Source: Mycobacterium celatum (GTDB lineage Bacteria > Actinomycetota > Actinomycetes > Mycobacteriales > Mycobacteriaceae). From it: 46,806 bases of DNA. The DNA is taken from contig NZ_LQOM01000004.1 of NCBI RefSeq assembly GCF_002101595.1, forward strand, positions 1 to 46,806, written 5' to 3'. The translations under genes were made by a program, and so were the position numbers. The notes under the pieces were generated by a model, which was not told the DNA's origin, made no database searches, and worked only from the letters and a program-made list of their open reading frames with translations. The first letter of the stretch is position 1; each line of letters begins with the position of its first letter. Shown here piece after piece: positions 17,193 through 24,807 of the stretch.

Positions 17193-17209
17193 TGGGCTAG
17201 GTTATCCGA

Positions 17210-17270
17210 CGCGAAACAGAAGCCATGGTCGTGATTTCGCAGGCTCCACAGCCTTGGCTTCTGTTTCGCG
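17210..17270. repeat. Long inverted repeat between Rv0164-like and Rv0163-like genes
   Basis: Arms CGCGAAACAGAAGCCATGG (17210-17228) and CCTTGGCTTCTGTTTCGCG (17252-17270) match at 18 of 19 positions around a 23-nt loop. Both neighbours are on the minus strand, so it sits just after the thioesterase stop and upstream of the Rv0164-like start. It could terminate the thioesterase transcript (no U-tract is present) or act as a protein-binding or repeat element. Confidence 0.7.
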
Positions 17271-17279
17271 GCGGCGGCG

Positions 17280-17753
17280 CTACTCGACGCAGGCCGTCGA
17301 AAGCAGTGCCCTAATGGGGTCGGGTATCGGGTGCGGTTTGCGGCTGGTGCGGTCGACGTAGACGTGCACCCAGTGCCCGAGCGCGGCGATCGCCTGGTCT
17401 TCGCCGTCGGCGAGTTCTTCACCGGCCCGGAACACGCCCAGCCGATAGGTGACGCTGCTGCGCCCGAGTCGGGTCACGGCCAGGCCGACGACCAGACGCT
17501 GCGGGAAGTGCAGTTCGGAGAAGTAGCGGCAGCCCGATTCGGCGACGATGCCTTGCACCGGCGTCGTGACGGGATCGACGTCTGTGATGGTCGTGTTGAT
17601 CCAGGCGTTGATCGCGGTGTCGAAGAGCTGGTAGTAGACGGCGTTGTTGAGGTGGCCGAACATGTCGTTGTCGGCCCATCGGGTGAGCACGGGCCAGAGC
17701 ACCGGAAAGTCGCGGCTGGTCAGATTGTCCGGTGTGGGCGGTACCGACGTCAT
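17280..17753 (-). CDS. Hotdog-fold acyl-CoA thioesterase (Rv0163-like)
   Basis: The 157-residue single-hotdog protein of the 4HBT/YbgC type has the active-site region TRWADNDMFGHLNNAVYYQLFDTA at about 25-48. The Asp in DMFGH is at the position of the usual catalytic acid. It likely hydrolyses an acyl-CoA ester; the substrate is not predictable. Length and synteny match Rv0163. The ATG at 17753 lies only 14 bp from the divergent adhE1 start, which leaves little room for two promoters. An in-frame GTG about 17 codons in is an alternative start. Confidence 0.87.
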   Translation of the reverse strand: MTSVPPTPDNLTSRDFPVLWPVLTRWADNDMFGHLNNAVYYQLFDTAINAWINTTITDVDPVTTPVQGIVAESGCRYFSELHFPQRLVVGLAVTRLGRSSVTYRLGVFRAGEELADGEDQAIAALGHWVHVYVDRTSRKPHPIPDPIRALLSTACVE

Positions 17754-17767
17754 GGTTGTATTCGAAC

Positions 17768-18874
17768 ATGCTGCAAATCCGGGGCGCCGTGCTGGAGCGC
17801 ATCGGATTGCCGCGGCCGTACGCGCAATCTCGGCCGATCAGTGTCACCGAGGTCGAGCTGGCGCCGCCCGGCGCCGGTGAACTCCAGGTGCGCATCGAGG
17901 CAGCCGGCGTATGCCACTCCGACCTGTCGGTGGTCGACGGCAACCGGGTGCGGCCGGTGCCGATGCTGCTGGGCCACGAGGCGGCCGGGATCGTCGAACG
18001 GGTCGGCGACGGCGTCACCGACGTCGAGGTGGGCCAGCGGGTGGTGATGGCGTTCCTGCCGCGCTGCGGTCGGTGCGCGGCGTGCGCCACCGACGGGCTG
18101 ACGCCCTGCGAGCCGGGTAGTGCCGCCAACACCGCCGGGACTCTGCTGGGCGGCGGCATGCGGCTTCGTCGTGACGGGAAACCGGTGTATCACCACCTGG
18201 GGGTGTCGGGGTTTGCGACGCATGCGGTCGTCCATCGCGCCAGCGTCGTTCCCGTCCCGGACGACATTCCGCCCGGTGTGGCGGCGCTGCTCGGTTGCGC
18301 GGTGCTGACCGGCGGCGGCGCGGTGCTCAACGTCGGCAAACCGATCGCGGGGCAGACGGTTGTTGTCGTCGGCCTCGGCGGAGTGGGCATGGCGGCGGTG
18401 CTGACCGCGCTGGCGCACGACGACGTCCGCGTAGTCGCCGTCGACCAACTACCTGAGAAGCTCACGGCCGCAGAGGGTCTCGGCGCGCACCAGACCTACA
18501 CGCCGAAGGAGGCCGCCGATGCCGGCGTCAAGGCGCCGATCGTCGTCGAGGCCGCCGGTCACCCCGCCGCGCTGCAGACTGCCATCGAGTTGACCGCTCC
18601 GGGCGGCCGCACCATCACGGTGGGGCTGCCGCCGCCAGAGGCCCGGATCACCGTGTCGCCGTTGGGTTTTGTTGCCGAAGGCCGGTCGCTGATCGGCAGC
18701 TACCTGGGCTCCGCGGTGCCGGCCCGTGATATCCCGCGGTTCGTGCAACTATGGCGTGCGGGCCGGCTGCCGGTGGAGGCGCTGGTGTCTTCGACGATCG
18801 CCTTGGACGACATCAACGAGGCGATGGATCGCCTCGCCGACGGCACAACCGTGCGTCAGCTGATCGCCTTCTAG
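17768..18874 (+). CDS. adhE1: Zinc-dependent alcohol dehydrogenase AdhE1-like (Rv0162c)
   Basis: This 368-residue class III-type medium-chain dehydrogenase would interconvert an alcohol and aldehyde with NAD(H). Catalytic-zinc ligands are Cys49 (GVCHSD), His70 with Glu71 (GHEAAG) and Cys177 (LLGCAV). The structural-zinc loop has Cys100, 103, 106 and 114, and the Rossmann motif GLGGVG is at 202-207. The ATG at 17768 is chosen because the family motif GAVLERIG begins a few residues later; an upstream GTG at 17732 would run into the divergent thioesterase gene. Its stop overlaps the stop of the convergent 169-aa gene by 4 nt. Confidence 0.9.
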   Translation: MLQIRGAVLERIGLPRPYAQSRPISVTEVELAPPGAGELQVRIEAAGVCHSDLSVVDGNRVRPVPMLLGHEAAGIVERVGDGVTDVEVGQRVVMAFLPRCGRCAACATDGLTPCEPGSAANTAGTLLGGGMRLRRDGKPVYHHLGVSGFATHAVVHRASVVPVPDDIPPGVAALLGCAVLTGGGAVLNVGKPIAGQTVVVVGLGGVGMAAVLTALAHDDVRVVAVDQLPEKLTAAEGLGAHQTYTPKEAADAGVKAPIVVEAAGHPAALQTAIELTAPGGRTITVGLPPPEARITVSPLGFVAEGRSLIGSYLGSAVPARDIPRFVQLWRAGRLPVEALVSSTIALDDINEAMDRLADGTTVRQLIAF

Positions 18875-19380
18875 GCGTGGCGATCGCTCCGCAATGTTTC
18901 GATCGGGTCGACCACCGCCGAAATCCCCGCCGCGGCGAGCGCATGGCGTTTGAACACGCGCGCCGCGGCGCTGAGCCGATGGTGGACAGCCGTCGTCGCG
19001 CGATCGACGCCTAGCGGCCACTCGTCGCCCCACAGCGTCACTTCGGTCAGGCTGTGGTCCAGCGCCTTGAGCACCATGTCGCGGATGCCCGCATGGGCCG
19101 CGAAAGCCTCTGCGCCGACGGCCAATCCCGCGCTGCCGTCGAGGTCCGCTTGCCACTGAAGAGTCCGGACGCCCAAGATCCGCAGCGGCAGGGCATCGGA
19201 AGGCTCGGGAAGTAGAACGCTGACCTCCCAGCCGGCCATCGCGCGGTCGAACAGCCATCCTCCGGCTGACAGCACGACGTCGGCGACGTCGACGGCCACG
19301 ACGTCGAGCCGATAGTTCAGGTCACGGCTGCGTGAGCTGCTGGCCGGTGCAGCGGCGAAGGCCACAGTGGACGTCGTCAT
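18871..19380 (-). CDS. Conserved-looking hypothetical protein, unknown function
   Basis: This 169-residue protein has no recognised family. It starts with an Ala/Ser-rich stretch, then alternates beta-like segments (YRLDVVAVDVADVVLSAGGWLFDRA, GWEVSVLLP) with a helical C-terminal half containing VFKRHALAAAG. There is no signal peptide or membrane segment. The copy of the 25-bp operator-like element at 19422-19446 ends 42 nt upstream of the ATG, linking it to the accessory regulon. It is convergent with adhE1 and downstream of the CoA-transferase on the same strand. The phrase AGGWLFDRAMAGWEV might mark a small conserved family worth searching. Confidence 0.75.
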   Translation of the reverse strand: MTTSTVAFAAAPASSSRSRDLNYRLDVVAVDVADVVLSAGGWLFDRAMAGWEVSVLLPEPSDALPLRILGVRTLQWQADLDGSAGLAVGAEAFAAHAGIRDMVLKALDHSLTEVTLWGDEWPLGVDRATTAVHHRLSAAARVFKRHALAAAGISAVVDPIETLRSDRHA

Positions 19381-19421
19381 CGCATCATCCTCGGTGCGTA
19401 GCGGGCTGAGCGGCTACAGCG

Positions 19422-19446
19422 TGACATTCTCGCGCTAATCTGTAAA
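19422..19446. promoter_or_regulatory. Operator-like element copy 1 (TGACA-N14-TGTAAA)
   Basis: TGACA and TGTAAA half-sites are separated by 14 bp. This is identical in length and spacing to three other copies in this cluster. It lies between the CoA-transferase stop (19450) and the start of the 169-aa gene (19380), in the position of that gene's promoter. Confidence 0.65.
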
Positions 19447-19449
19447 GTC

Positions 19450-20619
19450 CTAGTCGCCCCGGGGGGCCGCAAGTTCGGCCCGGATCTCGTCGGTGTGCTC
19501 GCCGAGGGCGGGCGCGGTGCAGCGCGGCTCCCAGGGCGTGCCGTGGAAGTCGGCCGGCGTCGCGACCATCGGCACACCGCCGTCGCCGTCCGGCACATGC
19601 ACGAGGCCGCCGGCCGCGTGGAACTGCTCGTCGGCGATCACGTCCTCGACCGAGTTGATCGGCGACCAGAAGAAATCCGGTTCGGCCGCAAAGGTTTCCG
19701 CCCACCCGTCCAGCGGTTTGGTGGCGAAGATCGCGTCCAGTTCAGCGATGAGCTCGGCGGCGTTGGCCGCGCGCGCCCGCGGCTGCGCGAAGCGGGGATC
19801 GGTCAGCCATTCGGGGCGGCCCACCGCCCGGCACAGCGGCGGCCAATGCCGCTCGCCCTCGAGCCCCACGATCCAGAACCGCCGCCCGTCGCCGGCGGTG
19901 TAGTTGTTCATGCAGGGGTTGCCCATCGACTCGCGCTGCCCGATCGCGATCTGGTGGCCGGTGAGCAGGAAGGTGTTGAGGTCGAAGCTGACGGTGTAGG
20001 CGCCCTGCCGGTACAGCGAGGTGGTCACCAGTTGTCCGGCCCCGGTGCGGGTGCGGGCGATCAGCGCCGCGCAGATCGCAGCGGCAAGCGTCATGCCGGC
20101 GGTGTGGTCGCCCATCCCGCCGCGCTGGAACGGCGGCGTGTCGCCGGGACGGGTGAGCAGATGCGCCAGCCCGGCGCGGGCCCAAAACGCCGCGATGTCG
20201 TAGGCGGCGCGGTCGGCATCCGGTCCGGTCAGCCCGTAGCCGGTGATCAAGCCGTACACCAGAGCGGGATGGCCCGCCGCCACGCTCTCGTAGTCCAGCC
20301 CGAGCCTTCGCAGTGCACCGGGACGCACGTTTGTCAGGAAAACATCTGCGTCGCTGAGCAATTCGAGTGCGGTAGTGCGGTCGTCGTTGCTGGTGAGGTC
20401 CAGCACGATGCTGCGTTTAGAGCGGTTGTCCATCTCGAACGGCGGACTGGTCCCGTCCTCGACCCCTAGCATCCGGCCGAACATCCGGGCCGGATCACCG
20501 GTCGGCGGCTCGATCTTGACGACGTCGGCGCCCCAGTCGGCGAGGATGCCGCCGGTGGCCGGAGCCGCCACCCAGACGCCAAGCTCGATGACCCTCGTGC
20601 CTTCCAGTGGTCCCACCAC
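19450..20619 (-). CDS. Family III (CaiB/BaiF) CoA-transferase
   Basis: This 389-residue enzyme of the formyl-CoA transferase/CaiB/racemase family moves CoA between carboxylic acids or acts as a CoA-ester racemase. The N-terminal GTRVIELGVWVAAPATGGILADWGADVVKIEPP, the RPGALRRLGLDYE segment and the catalytic Asp (about residue 171 in GGMGDHTAGM) are all present, so it should be active. The substrate is unknown. GTG at 20619 is chosen because GGGGG lies about 5 nt upstream; TTG at 20631 is the longest alternative. The operator-like copy at 20638-20662 sits just upstream, shared with the divergent TetR gene. Confidence 0.9.
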   Translation of the reverse strand: MVGPLEGTRVIELGVWVAAPATGGILADWGADVVKIEPPTGDPARMFGRMLGVEDGTSPPFEMDNRSKRSIVLDLTSNDDRTTALELLSDADVFLTNVRPGALRRLGLDYESVAAGHPALVYGLITGYGLTGPDADRAAYDIAAFWARAGLAHLLTRPGDTPPFQRGGMGDHTAGMTLAAAICAALIARTRTGAGQLVTTSLYRQGAYTVSFDLNTFLLTGHQIAIGQRESMGNPCMNNYTAGDGRRFWIVGLEGERHWPPLCRAVGRPEWLTDPRFAQPRARAANAAELIAELDAIFATKPLDGWAETFAAEPDFFWSPINSVEDVIADEQFHAAGGLVHVPDGDGGVPMVATPADFHGTPWEPRCTAPALGEHTDEIRAELAAPRGD

Positions 20620-20637
20620 GCAGGCCCCCAATCGTAT

Positions 20638-20662
20638 TTACACTTTTGCTTGGATTTGTAAG
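20638..20662. promoter_or_regulatory. Operator-like element copy 2 (TTACA-N14-TGTAAG)
   Basis: TTACA and TGTAAG half-sites are 14 bp apart, the same geometry as the other three copies. It lies between the divergent CoA-transferase (start 20619) and TetR (start 20774) genes, where a repressor could control both. It is the most divergent copy. Confidence 0.62.
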
Positions 20663-20773
20663 CTAACCGGGTACGCTAGCGGAATTAGGAGGCTATCGAC
20701 CGGTGGCGAGCAATTCCGCGGTTTCGTTGGTGGCGCCGGTTGAGGTGGCGCCGCCCGAGAAGTCGCTGTCGTC

Positions 20774-21274
20774 ATGAGCACCCGGGACCGGATCCTGATG
20801 GCCACCACCGAAGTGCTCAGCCGCAACGGCCGGACCAAACTCAGCCTGTCCACTGTTGCTCAGCAAGCCGGGGTTTCGCGGCCGACGCTGTATCGATGGT
20901 TCGCGTCCAAGGAGGAGCTGCTCGACGCATTCGGTGACCACGAGCGCCAGATGTTCGACACCGGCATCAGCCGTGCAACCGCCGGCTTACACGGGACTGA
21001 CAAACTCGACGCCGCATTGCGCTTCATCGTCGAGTACCAACAGTCCTATTCGGGTGTCCGGCTCGTCGATGTCGAACCCGAAGTCACCATTGCCCAACTG
21101 TCCGAAGTGATTCCGGTGATGCGGGCACGCCTGCAGCGGCTGCTTCCCGGGCCCAATGGAGCGGTCAAGGCAGCGACCGCAATCCGGGTGGCGGTTTCGC
21201 ATTACCTGGTGCGTAGCGACGACGGCGACCAGTTTTTAGCACAGCTTCGCCACGCGGTAGGGCTCAAGCCATGA
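20774..21274 (+). CDS. TetR-family regulator, copy A of a paralogous pair
   Basis: This 166-residue regulator is short for TetR. The DNA-binding domain (about 5-50) has the helix-turn-helix LSTVAQQAGVSRPTLYRWFASKEELL, and a C-terminal helical domain follows. It is closely similar along its length to the regulator at 25535-26062, with identical GVSRPTLYRWF recognition-helix and near-identical AIRVAVSHY and DQFLAQLRHAVG segments. The ATG at 20774 is chosen; a weak GAGAAG lies upstream. Its stop overlaps the start of the DUF427 gene as ATGA, so the two are co-translated. It probably represses the cluster by binding the TKACA-N14-TGTAAR element; the ligand is unknown, plausibly an acyl-CoA. Confidence 0.88.
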   Translation: MSTRDRILMATTEVLSRNGRTKLSLSTVAQQAGVSRPTLYRWFASKEELLDAFGDHERQMFDTGISRATAGLHGTDKLDAALRFIVEYQQSYSGVRLVDVEPEVTIAQLSEVIPVMRARLQRLLPGPNGAVKAATAIRVAVSHYLVRSDDGDQFLAQLRHAVGLKP

Positions 21275-21999
21275 GTCTGGTGGCGGGTAGAGGACCGTTG
21301 AGCCCCGACCCGGCCGGCCGGTTCTCGAAGCCGCTGCCGGACGATCTGGTGTACGTCGAGCCGCATCATCGTCGCGTCCAGGCTGTCAAAGGCGGGCGCA
21401 CGGTCATCGACACCGAGCGGGCATTGCTGGTGCACCGCGCCAATTGCCCGCTGTCCTATGCGTTTCCGGCCGAGGTGGTCGGCGAACTGCCCAGCGAGCC
21501 CGAGCCGGAGGCGCCGGGCTACGTCCGGGTTCCTTGGGATGCGGTCGACACCTGGGTCGAGGAAGGCCGCAAGCTCGTGCACTACCCACCCAACCCGTAT
21601 CACCGGGTGGACTGCCGGCCGACGCGACGCCGGCTGCGTGTCGAGGTGGCCGGCACGACGCTGGTGGACACCGACGACACGGTGATCGTGTTCGAGACCG
21701 CACTGGCGCCGAGGCTCTATGTCGAGCCGTCGTTGGTCCGCATCGATTTGCTACGACGCACCGAGACGTCGACCTATTGCAATTACAAAGGGACAGCGAC
21801 GTATTGGGCGGCGGTCATCGGCGACACGGTGGTCGACGACGTTGCGTGGAGCTACCCGGACCCGCCGCCCGAAAGCCTGCCGATCAAGGGGTTTCTCAGT
21901 TTCGACGCGACGCGGGCCGATGTCGTCGCGGAGCTGCCGTCCGCCACCTACTTCCGAGGAGCGTCATCAATTGATGACGACGCCAGGCGGAGACGGTAG
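21271..21999 (+). CDS. Tandem DUF427 protein
   Basis: The 242-residue protein contains two DUF427 modules. The first is at about 25-95 (YVEPHHRRVQAVKGG, then ERALLVHRANCPLSYAFP) and the second at about 115-225 (RLRVEVAGTTLVDTDDTVIVFET, STYCNYKGTATYWAA, DVAWSYPDPPPES). The Cys of TYCNYKG and its Tyr/Lys neighbours are hallmarks of the family. The fold is a small beta-rich domain without an assigned reaction. It is translationally coupled to the TetR gene (ATGA). A single-domain relative is at 46323-46703 in this window. Confidence 0.85.
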   Translation: MSLVAGRGPLSPDPAGRFSKPLPDDLVYVEPHHRRVQAVKGGRTVIDTERALLVHRANCPLSYAFPAEVVGELPSEPEPEAPGYVRVPWDAVDTWVEEGRKLVHYPPNPYHRVDCRPTRRRLRVEVAGTTLVDTDDTVIVFETALAPRLYVEPSLVRIDLLRRTETSTYCNYKGTATYWAAVIGDTVVDDVAWSYPDPPPESLPIKGFLSFDATRADVVAELPSATYFRGASSIDDDARRRR

Positions 22000-22017
22000 T
22001 GGTGTTGTCGCGACCCG

Positions 22018-22899
22018 CTATAGCCGCGACTGGACCGCAATTGAGCTGTCAGTCTGTCGCATCGGGCGGATCAATGCCTCCTGCGTAAACGAGGCCAGCA
22101 GCTCGCCCTCTTCGGTGTGCACGGTGCCGCGGATGTACGACATCCCGGCACCGACCTGCGTGCTTTCATGCGAGTACAGCAGCCAGCCGTCCCAGCGCAC
22201 GGGCTCATGGAAGCTGACCGTGACCGTCATCGGCGCCGTCGACACCGTCAGGTGTGACTGGCTGGTACCGATGCCGGCGTGCGCCCGCATCGTGGTCGAG
22301 ATGCCCAGGTGGCCGGTGAAGTACGCAAGCAACGCCTTGGCCAGGTCGTCGCGCGCCGGGATCGGGTCGTAGTGCAGCCACGCGTACAACTCCGGCGGCC
22401 CCACCTCGTCGGGGCTGTTGACGTCGACGACGTCGACCAGCCGCAGTTCCCGCCCGACCATCGGCATCTCCGAGACGTTGGCCTCCGCGGGCCCGACGAC
22501 CTCCGGCCGCGGGATGTGGTGGCGGATGACGTCCGGCGACGGGACGTCGGCCAGCACGGTCACCGTCACGCACCGCCGCCCGTTCTGCATGGCCGTCACG
22601 ACCGCGGTGGCCGTCGACCGGCCCTCGTGCACCACGTCGACCTCGAATTCGACCGGCGGTCCGACGGCGACGGCCCGGGCGAACACCGCGTGCGCGGACC
22701 GCACCGATTTCTCCGGAAACCGTTTGGCCACAGCGACAATCGCCTGCGCCAGCACCTGGGTGCCTTCCACCACCTGACGCTCGTCGGCCCCGGCGAGTCC
22801 GGTGTCCGCACTGAATCGGCTATCACCGTCGGCGCGCGCGTCGAACAAATCAAGCAGGCCCGTCACGGACCACTGGGTCTGATCGGCATCGGTGCTCAT
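22018..22899 (-). CDS. TesB-type acyl-CoA thioesterase homologue lacking the catalytic Asp
   Basis: This 293-residue double-hotdog protein resembles acyl-CoA thioesterase II. The C-terminal hotdog has the family segment WDGWLLYSHEST and the motif ASFTQEALIR. Aligned by eye with E. coli TesB (Asp204, Thr228, Gln278), the Thr (about 221) and Gln (about 273) are kept. The Asp position in TesB GYASD reads AYFTGH here, i.e. Gly196. It may be inactive, use another residue, or bind CoA esters. ATG at 22899 is chosen with GGAGGG very close; an ATG at 22926 would lie within the operator-like element. It is divergent from the 64-aa gene. Confidence 0.82.
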   Translation of the reverse strand: MSTDADQTQWSVTGLLDLFDARADGDSRFSADTGLAGADERQVVEGTQVLAQAIVAVAKRFPEKSVRSAHAVFARAVAVGPPVEFEVDVVHEGRSTATAVVTAMQNGRRCVTVTVLADVPSPDVIRHHIPRPEVVGPAEANVSEMPMVGRELRLVDVVDVNSPDEVGPPELYAWLHYDPIPARDDLAKALLAYFTGHLGISTTMRAHAGIGTSQSHLTVSTAPMTVTVSFHEPVRWDGWLLYSHESTQVGAGMSYIRGTVHTEEGELLASFTQEALIRPMRQTDSSIAVQSRL

Positions 22900-22910
22900 G
22901 CCCTCCAGCG

Positions 22911-22935
22911 TGACACTTTCGGACATATATGTAAA
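22911..22935. promoter_or_regulatory. Operator-like element copy 3 (TGACA-N14-TGTAAA)
   Basis: TGACA (22911-22915) and TGTAAA (22930-22935) have the same 14-bp spacing as the other copies. It sits 12 nt upstream of the TesB-like start and 25 nt before the divergent 64-aa ORF, so one bound protein could block both directions. Confidence 0.65.
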
Positions 22936-22959
22936 GTTAACGGCGGCGAGCAGAGAGGT

Positions 22960-23154
22960 ATGAGATTGGGCATCGTCACCACCAGTTCCCAGACCGCGTC
23001 CACCGACCTGGCCAACTGGACCAAGACCTACCCGGGCCAGGGCGTCACACTGTTCGGGCGCACGATGACGATCGACGCCTACCACGCGGCCGTCGCGCGA
23101 GAACTGTGGGCGATCGCAAGCGCGGCGAAGCCGGGCGCCGCGGGTCGCCCATGA
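22960..23154 (+). CDS. Small 64-residue hypothetical protein
   Basis: An ATG at 22960 with GAGAGG directly upstream opens a 64-codon frame. It ends in TGA overlapping the ATG of the SMP-30 gene (ATGA at 23151-23154), which argues for real, coupled translation. The product begins MRLGIVTTSSQTASTDLANW and has a helix-like AYHAAVARELWAIASAAK near the end. There is no recognised family, signal peptide or membrane segment. It may be a remnant of a larger protein, since some features look like an internal fragment, or a dedicated small partner of the lactonase. Confidence 0.55.
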   Translation: MRLGIVTTSSQTASTDLANWTKTYPGQGVTLFGRTMTIDAYHAAVARELWAIASAAKPGAAGRP

Positions 23155-23981
23155 GAACTCCGATGAAGCCCACTCCGCTGGCCAAAGGGTTCTGCTTCGG
23201 GGAAGGCCCGCGCTGGTTCGAGGGGCTGCTGTGGTTCTCCGACATGCTCGACGAGGCCGTGCACACCGTCACCCTGGGCGGTTCGGTCACCACCTTGCCG
23301 CTGCCCAATCACACGCCATCCGGGCTCGGGTTCCGTCCTGACGGATCGCTGCTGATCGCCTCGGCCGAAGACCGGCAAGTGTTGCGCTACGACGGCGAAA
23401 CCGTCACTCCCGTCGCCGATCTCGCCAACGTGGCGCCCGCCAACCTCGGGGACATGGTGGTCGACGACGCCGGGCGTGCCTACATCGGGTCCCAGGCGTT
23501 CGAGGGCGGCGTCATCGTGCGCGTCGACCCCGACGACTCGGTCACCGTCGTGGCCGACGGCCTCGACTTTCCCAACGGGATGGTGATCACGCCCGACCGC
23601 AGGACGTTGATCGTCGCCGAGTCGATCAGCCGGCGACTCACCTCATACACCATCGACGAAACGGGCGCCCTGCATGACCGCCGCGTTTTCGCCGACGGCC
23701 TCGACGGCCCGCCCGACGGCATTGCGCTCGACGCCCAGGGCGGCGTGTGGACGTCGATGACGCTGGCGCATCAGTTCGAGCGAATCACTCCCGGCGGCAA
23801 CGTAACTCACCGCATCGACATCGGTGAGCGCTCCGCGATCGCCTGCACGCTCGGCGGCCCGGGACGCCGCACCCTGTTTCTGCTGTCCAGCGCCGACGCC
23901 TACCCCGAACGGCTAAAAGGAACCCGCGTCTCCCAGCTCGACACCGTGACCGTCGACGTCCCGGGCGCCGGCCTGCCATGA
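23151..23981 (+). CDS. SMP-30/gluconolactonase/LRE-like beta-propeller hydrolase
   Basis: This 276-residue six-bladed beta-propeller is of the SMP-30 type, whose members hydrolyse lactones or phosphoesters with a divalent metal. The expected metal ligands can be read: Glu18 (FGEGPRW), Asn98 (ANLGDM), Asn142 (FPNGMV) and Asp189 (PPDGIALD). The enzyme therefore looks active. The ATG at 23151 overlaps the stop of the 64-aa ORF, and the thioesterase gene follows after 10 nt, giving a three-gene operon. The genuine substrate is unknown; with a CoA-transferase and thioesterases nearby, a lactone from lipid or sterol-like breakdown is one possibility. Confidence 0.88.
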   Translation: MRTPMKPTPLAKGFCFGEGPRWFEGLLWFSDMLDEAVHTVTLGGSVTTLPLPNHTPSGLGFRPDGSLLIASAEDRQVLRYDGETVTPVADLANVAPANLGDMVVDDAGRAYIGSQAFEGGVIVRVDPDDSVTVVADGLDFPNGMVITPDRRTLIVAESISRRLTSYTIDETGALHDRRVFADGLDGPPDGIALDAQGGVWTSMTLAHQFERITPGGNVTHRIDIGERSAIACTLGGPGRRTLFLLSSADAYPERLKGTRVSQLDTVTVDVPGAGLP

Positions 23982-23991
23982 AAGGCGCAGC

Positions 23992-24804
23992 ATGAGCGAC
24001 TCGTACTACGAGCTGATCGACGCCGACGACCAGCTCGGCGAAAAGTTCAGGGCCACGGATCTGGTACGCAGCACCTGGTCGGCGGCCATCCAGCACGCCG
24101 CACCGGTGTCGGCGCTGTTGGTGCGTGCCCTTGAGCGCTGCGCGCAGCGCGACGACACCCGGCTGAGCCGGGTCGTCGTCGACCTGCTGGGACCGGTTCC
24201 CGCCGAGGGAGACATCTGGGTGCGCGCACAAGTCGACCGCGCCGGCAAGCAGATCGAGTTGGTCGGCGCCGAGATGCTGGGCCTCGGGCCGGACGGCCGG
24301 CCGCGGCCCGTCGCCCGCGCCAGCGGCTGGCGGCTGCAGCACCTCGACACCCTGGAGATGGCTCACGCAGCGGCGCCACCGCTGCCACCGCTGAGTAAGG
24401 CCAAAAGCCGTGACCTCGCAAAGGATTGGGACCGCAACTACGTGCACAGCCTGGACTGGCGGTGGCTGACCGAACCGCTGAACGACGGCGCCGGCGAGTC
24501 CTGGATCAGCCCCACCGTCGACCTCGTCAAGGGTGAGACCATGACGTCCCTGGAGCGGCTTTTCGCGGTGGCCGACGATGCCAACGGCATCGGCTCGAAA
24601 CTCGACATCACCAAGTGGACGTTCCTCAACACCGATCTCGTCGTGCATGTGCACCGAGTTCCCGACGGGCAGTGGATCGGTATCCGCGCCGAAACCAGCT
24701 ACGGCCCCGACGGGATCGGCACGACGATCGGCACGCTCTTCGACGAACAGGGCGCGGTCGGCGGCATCCAGCAGTCCGTGCTGGTGCGCCGGCGTCCGGA
24801 CTGA
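23992..24804 (+). CDS. Double-hotdog thioesterase-like protein (TesB-like, 4HBT_3 type)
   Basis: This 270-residue protein resembles the thioesterase-like superfamily with two fused hotdog modules. The first has the helix-containing HAAPVSALLVRALER and LSRVVVDLLGPVP. The second has TSLERLFAVADDANGIGSKLD, WTFLNTDLVVHVHR and a C-terminal GTLFDEQGAVGGIQQSVLV. The Asp in AVADDANG, the Asn/Thr in LNTDLVVHVHR and the Gln in IQQSVL correspond to the Asp/Thr/Gln catalytic set, so unlike its TesB-like neighbour at 22018 it may be active. The ATG at 23992 has AAAGG 6 nt upstream. Confidence 0.84.
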   Translation: MSDSYYELIDADDQLGEKFRATDLVRSTWSAAIQHAAPVSALLVRALERCAQRDDTRLSRVVVDLLGPVPAEGDIWVRAQVDRAGKQIELVGAEMLGLGPDGRPRPVARASGWRLQHLDTLEMAHAAAPPLPPLSKAKSRDLAKDWDRNYVHSLDWRWLTEPLNDGAGESWISPTVDLVKGETMTSLERLFAVADDANGIGSKLDITKWTFLNTDLVVHVHRVPDGQWIGIRAETSYGPDGIGTTIGTLFDEQGAVGGIQQSVLVRRRPD

Positions 24805-24807
24805 GAG

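Noticed and set aside
22926..22926. Upstream ATG start for the TesB-like gene
   Set aside because: It lies within the conserved operator-like element and has no Shine-Dalgarno; ATG 22899 is preferred.
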